NCBI GenBank assembly: GCA_022820805.1
Contig: JAJEEV010000050.1
Span: 1-64,000, forward strand
Direction of reading: 5' to 3'
Source: Acidimicrobiia bacterium
GTDB taxonomy: Bacteria; Actinomycetota; Acidimicrobiia; Acidimicrobiales; Aldehydirespiratoraceae
Length of the DNA stretch: 64,000 nt
Under the pieces are notes generated by a model. That model saw only the letters and a program-made list of their open reading frames with translations, was not told the origin of the DNA and did no database searches. How positions within the stretch are numbered: the stretch's first letter is position 1; every line of letters begins with the position of its first letter. Of this stretch, positions 8,763-14,849 are shown piece after piece. The translations under genes and the position numbers were made by a program.

Positions 8763-9101
8763 CTAGGACACGGCTCCCTCTAGGGCCAACAGGTGGGCCT
8801 TCATGATGTTGCCGTAGCCCCACTTTCCGACGTCTTCGGTCCTTCGGGAAGTCTCGTGGACTACTCGATGACACGGAATCAGCAGCGGCACCGGGTTCCG
8901 TCTCATCGCCTCGCTTACCGGCCTGTAAGAGGTAGGTCGTCCGACCATGTGCGCAAGTTCCTTGTAAGTACGCACCTCTCCGCGTGGAATTTGGGTCGTG
9001 GCCTCGAGCACCTCTTGGTGGAACGGAGCGCTCGCGAGTGACGAGAGGTCGAGAGGAATATCTGTAAGCCCTCCAGCTAGCGCCGCACGCACGTGACCCA
9101 C
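8763..9101 (-). CDS. Short methylated-DNA-protein cysteine methyltransferase-like protein
   Basis: 112 aa covering only the C-terminal catalytic domain of O6-alkylguanine-DNA alkyltransferases: FHQEVLEATTQIPRGEVRTY, then the acceptor-cysteine motif PCHRVVHE (about 75-82), and GKWGYGNIMKAHLLALEG. The N-terminal domain is missing; homology to the paralogue at 10138-10716 continues about 15 codons above the GTG at 9101, up to a stop at 9162-9164, so this looks like a 5'-truncated duplicate that may still be active because Cys is kept. Codon use is less GC-rich than in neighbours, hinting at separate origin. Confidence 0.65.
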   Translation of the reverse strand: MGHVRAALAGGLTDIPLDLSSLASAPFHQEVLEATTQIPRGEVRTYKELAHMVGRPTSYRPVSEAMRRNPVPLLIPCHRVVHETSRRTEDVGKWGYGNIMKAHLLALEGAVS

Positions 9102-9140
9102 CAGGTCGCGGTTGAACCGCCCTGGCTTTCCCGGAGGAGC

Positions 9141-9169
9141 CTGCGTGAAACCCGGGGAGGTTCACGCAG
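9141..9169. terminator. 9-bp inverted repeat
   Basis: ctgcgtgaa (9141-9149) and ttcacgcag (9161-9169) are perfect inverted repeats with an 11-nt loop. It lies between the orphan frame ending at 9204 and the short alkyltransferase start, so it may end transcription coming from the DUF2442/DUF4160 pair. No T-run follows. Confidence 0.35.
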
Positions 9170-9203
9170 CTATCGCAGCGATCGCACCCTCAGAATCTCT
9201 CGC

Positions 9204-9491
9204 TTAACTCGTATCGCCTTGCTCGGCGCGGACGCTCTCCGATAGGGCTTCGGTGCCGGAGACGAGGTTCGACGCGAGTACATGCGGGTCGTCCAACCAA
9301 CGCCGGCGGTCCAGCTTGACGGTGTTGTAGAGCGCCAGCTCGGCTGCGTTCTGCAGCAGTTGGTGCCGGACGCTGTCGACCTGCCCATCGGCCCGTTGGG
9401 TGACGGCGCGCGCGGCCTGTTCGGTGGGTGCGCGAAGGCAGTGGAAGCGCCGTAGCAGGTCAACCGCAGGATGACCGGGCGGTACTCGCCG
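9204..9491 (-). CDS. Orphan reading frame directly after the DUF4160 stop, same frame
   Basis: 95 codons run from just after the DUF4160 TAA (9494-9492), in the same frame, to TAA at 9206-9204. The content looks protein-like, e.g. LLQNAAELALYNTVKLDRRR and WLDDPHVLASNLVSGTEAL, but there is no ATG, GTG or TTG start near its beginning. It is either the relic of a gene that lost its 5' end, a readthrough extension of DUF4160, or chance. I do not recognise the family. Together with the inverted repeat it fills the 390-bp space between the annotated genes here. Confidence 0.3.
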   Translation of the reverse strand, partial: RRVPPGHPAVDLLRRFHCLRAPTEQAARAVTQRADGQVDSVRHQLLQNAAELALYNTVKLDRRRWLDDPHVLASNLVSGTEALSESVRAEQGDTS

Positions 9492-9746
9492 TTATGGGTC
9501 GATGGTGCCCGGCGCCTCGTCGCTGACGGCTCGGGTCCATGCTGCCAGCAGATCTGCCTCCCGCCGGTCAGCCCATTCAAGAACGAGCCTGGTCTGGCGC
9601 GGCGGCAGGCGTCCTCCCAGCACACTGCGGTCCGCGATGGAGATCTGGACCTCGTGCTCGGCGTACTCGGCATGGAAATGAGGCGGCGGATGGTCCCCGA
9701 TGTACATCCGGATGATGATGCCCGAGAATCTGCAGAGCTCAGGCAT
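9492..9746 (-). CDS. DUF4160 domain protein
   Basis: 84 aa, complete for this small family. The hallmark is RMYIGDHPPPHFHAEY (about 13-28), an HPPPHFH-type motif followed by ISIADRSVLGG. DUF4160 genes usually sit next to DUF2442 genes and the pair is often treated as toxin-antitoxin-like, without firm biochemistry. Its ATG overlaps the 3' end of the DUF2442 gene by 8 bp, so translation is coupled. Confidence 0.85.
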   Translation of the reverse strand: MPELCRFSGIIIRMYIGDHPPPHFHAEYAEHEVQISIADRSVLGGRLPPRQTRLVLEWADRREADLLAAWTRAVSDEAPGTIDP

Positions 9747-10032
9747 CTGTGAGGGCGCTGAGGCCCGGCATGATCTCCTCTACATCCAGTCCGGTGATCT
9801 CCAGGTAAATGGCGTCGGCGCAGAGTTCGACATCATCGGTCCATCGGATGCTCCGATGCTGGGACACGCTCACAGCCTCGAACACCCCGGGGGTGTCCCA
9901 AGCCTTGAAGACTCCCCGTCCTGCGTGGCGTGACAGATCGATCTCACCTTCGACCCCGTTGTCGAAGCGAACCCACAGCTTGAATCCGTCCCTCGCCTCA
10001 ACCTCGAGAGGCCAGAGCTGCTCCGAAGCCAA
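9739..10032 (-). CDS. DUF2442 domain protein
   Basis: 97 aa. The family pattern is seen in WPLEVEARDGFKLWVRFDNG, GEIDLSRHAGRGVFKAW, then SIRWTDDVELCADAIYLEIT. DUF2442 proteins pair with DUF4160 as here. The start is taken as TTG at 10032; no ATG or GTG is available in a sensible place. First gene of the pair, with the 105-bp gap to the second alkyltransferase gene upstream as promoter space. Confidence 0.8.
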   Translation of the reverse strand: MASEQLWPLEVEARDGFKLWVRFDNGVEGEIDLSRHAGRGVFKAWDTPGVFEAVSVSQHRSIRWTDDVELCADAIYLEITGLDVEEIMPGLSALTDA

Positions 10033-10137
10033 TTCGGCCTCCCAGTTGCCTTACCTGAGCGGGACAGCGGCCGGACAACCGCCCGCTCTGGAGCCTATCC
10101 CGCGGACTGCTGATGCAAGGTCCCGGCTCGTGGCCGG

Positions 10138-10716
10138 CTAGATCACCACGCCCTCACCGGCGAGCAGCTTGGCCTTGAGGCCGCTGCCGAAGCCGTAGTT
10201 GCCCACTCCCCCGCTGCTGGGCACCACCCGGTGGCAGGGAACCAGCAGCGGGACCGGGTTGCGGGCCATGGCAGTGCCGACCGCCCGGGCCGCCCGGGGC
10301 CGCCCCACGATCTCGGCCAGTTCCCCGTAGGTGCGCACCTCGCCCCGGGGGATGCGAGCGGTCGCTCTGAGGACCTCCTGGTGGAACGGCGAGCGTGAGG
10401 ACAGGTCGACGGGAACATCGGTGCGACCGGTGGCGAGGGCCTCGCTCACCCGGGCCACGATCCTGGGATCGGGATCGGGGTCGGGCTCGACGTCGGTTCC
10501 CACCTCGTCGCGCATGTAGTCGACGAAGGTCCCCGGATCGGGTTCGCGGCCCTCGGGCATAATCTTGAGACCCGACACCCACCCGTTGGCGTGGGCCACG
10601 AACACCGGTCCCGCCGGGCTGTCGGCCATGAACCACAGGTGGGTATGGCCGGCCCGCTCGGGCACATCGGCGTAGTCCTGGGTCGCGTCCTCAGCTCGGT
10701 TGAGGTCTGTTTCCAT
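10138..10716 (-). CDS. ogt: Methylated-DNA--protein-cysteine methyltransferase
   Basis: 192 aa suicide repair protein that transfers the alkyl group from O6-alkylguanine to its own cysteine. The N-terminal 85 residues are a variable domain (LWFMADSPAGPVFVAHANGW), followed by the catalytic domain: FHQEVLRATARIPRGEVRTY, GTAMARNPVPLL, acceptor motif PCHRVVPS, and NYGFGSGLKAKLL. The ATG at 10716 is preferred over in-frame starts further up because GGAGAG lies 8 nt before it. A shorter paralogue lies 1 kb away on the same strand. Confidence 0.9.
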   Translation of the reverse strand: METDLNRAEDATQDYADVPERAGHTHLWFMADSPAGPVFVAHANGWVSGLKIMPEGREPDPGTFVDYMRDEVGTDVEPDPDPDPRIVARVSEALATGRTDVPVDLSSRSPFHQEVLRATARIPRGEVRTYGELAEIVGRPRAARAVGTAMARNPVPLLVPCHRVVPSSGGVGNYGFGSGLKAKLLAGEGVVI

Positions 10717-10849
10717 GGGTGACTCTCCGTTCTCGGGCCGTCGAATTACATCGATGAAGGTTCCACCCGGACCGTAACGGCAGGGTCCCCGCGGCGCAAG
10801 TGGCAAACAGGGGTGTAGCGCCGCCCCGCCGCGACGACGGTGGCGGGCG

Positions 10850-11524
10850 CTATGAGAGCTCTGGAATGGCCCAGTCGACCGGCTCCCGACCGGCCGCGAC
10901 CAGGGCCTCGTTGGCCCGGCTGAACGGCCGGCTGCCGAAGAAGCCGCCCGATGCCGACAGCGGCGACGGGTGGGCCGACTCGATCACGACATGGCGGCCG
11001 GTGTCCACCAGCGACCGCTTGCGGCGGGCCGAGCCTCCCCAGAGGATGAAGACCACCCGCTCGTCCTTGTCGTTGACGACACGGATCACCTCGTCGGTGA
11101 ACGTCTCCCAGCCCTTTCGCTGGTGGCTGGCGGCTTGGCGGGCCCGGACCGTGAGGGTGGCGTTGAGCAGCAGCACGCCCTGGCGGGCCCAGTGCTCCAG
11201 CGAGCCGTGGCTGGGCACGGCCGCGCCGATGTCGTGGTTCAGCTCGTCGAGGATGTTGACCAGCGACGGCGGCTTGGCCACTCCGGGCCGCACCGAGAAG
11301 CACAGCCCGTGGGCCTGCCTGGGGCCGTGGTAGGGGTCCTGACCCAGGATCATGACCTTCACCGAGGCGTACGGCGTGAGATGCAGGGCCGAGAACACCT
11401 CCTCCTGGGGAGGGAACACCTGGCCGCGGGCCCTCTCGGACCTCACGAAGTCCTGCAGTTCGCGCCAGTACCGCTTGTCGAACTCGCCCCGCAGCAGCGG
11501 GTTCCAGTCGGTCTTGGGCGCCAT
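10850..11524 (-). CDS. ung: Uracil-DNA glycosylase, family 1
   Basis: 224 aa, the normal length. It removes uracil from DNA to begin base excision repair. Catalytic water-activating loop GQDPYHGP (about 62-69), uracil-binding and LLLNATLTVR (about 120-129), and the minor-groove loop HPSPLSASGGFFGSRPFS (about 185-202) are all intact. The ATG at 11524 gives the family N-terminus; the longer in-frame extension overlaps the dioxygenase gene and is rejected. Confidence 0.95.
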   Translation of the reverse strand: MAPKTDWNPLLRGEFDKRYWRELQDFVRSERARGQVFPPQEEVFSALHLTPYASVKVMILGQDPYHGPRQAHGLCFSVRPGVAKPPSLVNILDELNHDIGAAVPSHGSLEHWARQGVLLLNATLTVRARQAASHQRKGWETFTDEVIRVVNDKDERVVFILWGGSARRKRSLVDTGRHVVIESAHPSPLSASGGFFGSRPFSRANEALVAAGREPVDWAIPELS

Positions 11525-11577
11525 CGGCGCCACAGTAGGTCGCAGCCGGGCCCGGTGCGCGTGATCCCGGGGATTGA

Positions 11578-12600
11578 TCAGGCGGGGCGGGTTCCCACGA
11601 TGCTGGCCCGCTCCATGACCCGCACGTCCGGGTAGTAGTCGCTGGCCGCGTAGTGCTGGACCGAGCGGTTGTCCCAGAACACGACGGTGTCGGGCGCCCA
11701 GCGGACCCGGAACTGGTACTCGACCACGCTGGCCTGGCCGGCGAGGTGCCGTATGAGCTCGGTGCCCTCGGATTCGTCCATCCCGTCGATGTGGGACGTG
11801 AAGTAGCAGTTCACGAAGATCAGCTTGCGGCCCGTCTCGGGATGGGTGCACACCACCGGGTGGCGGGCCTGCGGGTACCGGGCCCGGAACTCCGCCATCT
11901 TGCCCTCGGGAACCTGATGGGCGAAGGCCAGCATGAAGTCGTGCACCGCGAAGAGGCCGTCGATGCGCTGCTTGACGTCGTCGTCGAGACCGTCGTAGGC
12001 CGCGCCCATGTCGCTGAACAGGGTGTCGCCGCCGGTGGGCGGCACCTGCACGGCGTGCAGGATGGCCCCCATCGAGGGCACCTCCCGCCAGGTGACGTCG
12101 TGGTGCCAGCCGTTCTCGAAGCCGCCGGTGTCGACGCCCTTCTCGAAACGCACCAGTTCGGGATGCTCGGAGTTGCCGGTGATGAACGGGTGGATCTCCA
12201 ACTCGCCGAACCGGCCGGCGAAGGCGACATGCTGGGCCGGAGTGATCGGCTGGTCGCGGAACACCAGCACCTTGTAGTCCATCAGGGCCCGGCGGATATC
12301 GGCGATCACCTCGTCGCACAGGTCTGTCCGGAGATCGACGCCGCTCACCTCGGCGCCGAGCGTTGCCCCCTGCGGGGTCACGTCGATGTGGGCGAACGAC
12401 GGCCGGGCCAGCCTGGCTCGCTCGTCGGCGAGATGCAGCCACGGCCCCAAGTCGAGTTCGTAGCGGTCTATCCGCACCCGTCCGGGGACGACACGGGACG
12501 CCGGGTCTGAGGTTCCGGCATGCTCGTCGCCGAGTTGGGGAACGTCCGAGCCGCGAGCGAGATCACCCTTGACCGCAGCCGCAGTGGTGGCGGATGACAT
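11578..12600 (-). CDS. TauD/TfdA-family Fe(II)/2-oxoglutarate dioxygenase
   Basis: 340 aa. Fe(II) ligands are seen as HHDVTW (HxD, about 171-176) and a distal His in WDNRSVQHYA, with Arg for 2-oxoglutarate further down (VRVMERASIVGTRP). GAEVSGVDL and KVLVFRDQPITPAQHVAFA are TauD hallmarks. The N-terminal 70 residues are an extra, acidic segment. Family members cleave sulfonates, aryloxyacetates or other alkyl compounds; the substrate is not readable. The ATG at 12600 follows TATATT (12612-12607) by 6 nt, hence leaderless, and shares promoter DNA with the divergent ABC gene. Confidence 0.88.
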   Translation of the reverse strand: MSSATTAAAVKGDLARGSDVPQLGDEHAGTSDPASRVVPGRVRIDRYELDLGPWLHLADERARLARPSFAHIDVTPQGATLGAEVSGVDLRTDLCDEVIADIRRALMDYKVLVFRDQPITPAQHVAFAGRFGELEIHPFITGNSEHPELVRFEKGVDTGGFENGWHHDVTWREVPSMGAILHAVQVPPTGGDTLFSDMGAAYDGLDDDVKQRIDGLFAVHDFMLAFAHQVPEGKMAEFRARYPQARHPVVCTHPETGRKLIFVNCYFTSHIDGMDESEGTELIRHLAGQASVVEYQFRVRWAPDTVVFWDNRSVQHYAASDYYPDVRVMERASIVGTRPA

Positions 12601-12606
12601 GGAGGG

Positions 12607-12614
12607 AATATAGC
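12607..12614. promoter_or_regulatory. Shared TATA core of two divergent leaderless genes
   Basis: Minus-strand TATATT (12612-12607) is 6 nt before the dioxygenase ATG and plus-strand TATAGC (12609-12614) is 8 nt before the ABC ATPase ATG. They use the same 8 bp on opposite strands, so initiation should be mutually exclusive. Confidence 0.5.
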
Positions 12615-12622
12615 GTTGCGCC

Positions 12623-13519
12623 ATGGTGAACGCCGTCGAGGTGGAGGATCTGACGGTCAGATTCGACCAGGTCACCGCCCTCGACGGCGTCACCCACACC
12701 TTCGAGCCGGGCACGGCCACCGCGGTGATGGGAGTCAACGGGTCGGGCAAGACGACCATGCTGGAGTGTCTGGCCGGGCTGCAGAAGCCGACGTCAGGCC
12801 ACGTCCGGGGCATGCCTGACGACCTGGCCTATGTTTGCCAGCACCTGCCAGCGTGCTGGATGCCGATCACCGCGGGCGAGGTGCTGGCCATGGGCCGCTA
12901 CGGCAGGCGAGGGCTTCTCGGGCGGCTGCGCGGCGACGACCGGGCCGCCATGCGAGAAGCGGGTCAGCGGCTCGACGTGAACCAGTTCTCGAACCGGAGC
13001 TTCGGCGAGCTCAGCGGGGGGCAGCAGCAGCGGGTGAGGATCGCCCAAGTGCTTGCGGGCGAGCCTGAGGTCCTCATGCTCGACGAGCCGGTCACCGGTC
13101 TGGACATCCCCAGCCAGGAGCGCATACTCGACGTGATCGAGGAGTACTCGAGCCGGGGAGCCATCGTGATCATCACCACCCACCATCTCGACGAGGCCCG
13201 GCACTGCGACGCGGTGATGCTGATGGCCAACCGGCTGGTCGCCGCAGGCCCCCCTGACAAGATGCTCACCGAGGCGCGGCTGAGGGAGGCGTTCGGAGAC
13301 CGGCTGCTCGGCGACCACGCCGACCACGACCACGAGCAGGGCATCGTCGTGCTCGACGACCACGGCCACCACGGCCACGGTCACGACCACCACGACCACG
13401 ACCACCACGGAACCGGCCACAGCCACGGTCACAGCCATGACCACGACCACAGCCACCGGGGTCACGGCCACGACCACGGCCACCACGGCCACCAGGGCCA
13501 CGGACCTCACGCCCACTAG
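12623..13519 (+). CDS. ABC transporter ATPase with a histidine-rich C-terminal tail (probable metal transport)
   Basis: 298 aa. Walker A GVNGSGKTTM (37-46), signature LSGGQQQR (about 130-137), Walker B VLMLDEPVTG and switch His in TTHHLDEA. The nucleotide-binding domain resembles ZnuC/MntB-type ATPases for zinc or manganese uptake. From about residue 227 to the end the chain is a low-complexity run of His, Asp and Gly with some 29 histidines (for example HGHHGHGHDHHDHDHH), a likely metal buffer or sensor. No permease or binding-protein gene adjoins, which is unusual. Leaderless start with TATAGC 8 nt upstream. Confidence 0.85.
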   Translation: MVNAVEVEDLTVRFDQVTALDGVTHTFEPGTATAVMGVNGSGKTTMLECLAGLQKPTSGHVRGMPDDLAYVCQHLPACWMPITAGEVLAMGRYGRRGLLGRLRGDDRAAMREAGQRLDVNQFSNRSFGELSGGQQQRVRIAQVLAGEPEVLMLDEPVTGLDIPSQERILDVIEEYSSRGAIVIITTHHLDEARHCDAVMLMANRLVAAGPPDKMLTEARLREAFGDRLLGDHADHDHEQGIVVLDDHGHHGHGHDHHDHDHHGTGHSHGHSHDHDHSHRGHGHDHGHHGHQGHGPHAH

Positions 13520-13609
13520 GGCTCCGGCAGGGCCGGTGGCGCCACTTCGTCCAGTCCGGCCAGCGGCTGCCGAGGAGGATCTTCCTCGCGGCCGCAACCG
13601 ACCGCTGGC

Positions 13610-14842
13610 ATGACGCCAGTTCGACTCGACATGGCCGTGATCGGGGCCGGACCGGCCGGCGCGGCCACGGCCATCCAGGCTGCCCGGGGCGGTGCCCGGG
13701 TGACCGTCTTCGAGAAGGCCTCCCCCGGCCGTGACAAGGTCTGCGGCGACGGGCTCACGCCGCGGGCGGTGGCGGCTCTCGGCGAGCTCGGAGTAGACCT
13801 CGCCGGCGCCCACCGCATCGACGGGTTGCGGATGATCGCGGGGAACACCCGGCGTGAGCTGTTGTGGCCCGCCAACAACCGGTTCGGACCCCACGGAGCG
13901 GTATGGCCCCGCCGGGCCTTGGACAGGCACCTCGTCGAGGCGGCCACCGAGGCCGGGGCTGAGATCGTCTGGGACACCGAGGTCATGCCCGCCCTCGCCG
14001 ACGACGGCACGGTTGTGGGCGTGGAGAGCCTCACCCGCGGCGAGCGCTGGCAAGCGGACCTGGTGGTGCTGGCCACCGGCGCGCCCGGAGCGGCGGCCCG
14101 CATGCTGGGCGCCGAGCGGGTCGACAGCGAGCCCTTCGGCCTCGCCATCCGGACCTATGCGCCCAGCCCCCGTCATGGCGACCGTCACCTGGAGGCCTGT
14201 CTCACCCTGCGGGGAGCCGAGGGCGGATGGGTCCCCGGCTACGGGTGGATGTTCCCGGCCGGTGACGGCACCGTGAACATCGGAGTGGGGTCGATGTCCA
14301 CCATGAAGGGCTTCCGAAGGCTCAACCTCAACCAGTTGTTGAACGACTACCGCGAGCTAGTGGCCGCCGAGTGGGAACTGGGCGACTACCTGGAGCGGCC
14401 CCGGGCCTGGAGGCTTCCCATGAGCGCGGTCCGCCGCCACGGGCCGGGATGGGCCGCGGTCGGCGATGCGGCCGGGCTGATCAACCCCATGAACGGCGAG
14501 GGAATCGACTACGGCCTGGAGTCGGGGATGCTGCTGGCCGACCTGTTCATGGACGACCCGGCCGGCGCGCCCGGCGCCTACGATCGGGTCATCGGCGAAC
14601 GATTCGACGGGTTCCTGCGCACCGGACGGCGCTTCAGCTTCCTGATCGGGCACCCCTGGATCCTGCGCAACGGCCTGCGCCTGGCCGTGGGAACCCAGGC
14701 GGTGGCGAACATCACCCTCCAGGTGATGGGCAACCTGATCGACGGGGACACGCCCGGAGCCGCGTCGCGAGTCCTGAGCGTGGCCGACCGGGGCCTCAAG
14801 CTCGCCGATCCCCTCCTGCGGCGCACACGGGCCGCGGCCTAG
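13610..14842 (+). CDS. Geranylgeranyl reductase family FAD-dependent oxidoreductase
   Basis: 410 aa. N-terminal dinucleotide fold MAVIGAGPAGAATAIQAA (9-26), KVCGDGLTPRAVAAL (about 44-58; the CGDG motif typical of GGR/MenJ-type enzymes), and FAD-binding GWAAVGDAAGLINPMNGEGI (about 282-301). Homologues saturate isoprenoid chains of lipids or menaquinone. Probably membrane-associated through the hydrophobic C-terminal part. Followed after 7 bp by ppc on the same strand. Confidence 0.88.
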   Translation: MTPVRLDMAVIGAGPAGAATAIQAARGGARVTVFEKASPGRDKVCGDGLTPRAVAALGELGVDLAGAHRIDGLRMIAGNTRRELLWPANNRFGPHGAVWPRRALDRHLVEAATEAGAEIVWDTEVMPALADDGTVVGVESLTRGERWQADLVVLATGAPGAAARMLGAERVDSEPFGLAIRTYAPSPRHGDRHLEACLTLRGAEGGWVPGYGWMFPAGDGTVNIGVGSMSTMKGFRRLNLNQLLNDYRELVAAEWELGDYLERPRAWRLPMSAVRRHGPGWAAVGDAAGLINPMNGEGIDYGLESGMLLADLFMDDPAGAPGAYDRVIGERFDGFLRTGRRFSFLIGHPWILRNGLRLAVGTQAVANITLQVMGNLIDGDTPGAASRVLSVADRGLKLADPLLRRTRAAA

Positions 14843-14849
14843 CACCAGC

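Noticed and set aside
9162..9164. TGA upstream of the short alkyltransferase, considered as a second Sec codon
   Set aside because: No redox-cysteine context, no homologous Cys at that position, and it precedes the truncated N-terminus.
13320..13516. Tandem repeat of cacgac/cacggc units, considered as a microsatellite or CRISPR-like array
   Set aside because: It is the coding sequence of the His-rich tail, in frame throughout, with no spacer structure.
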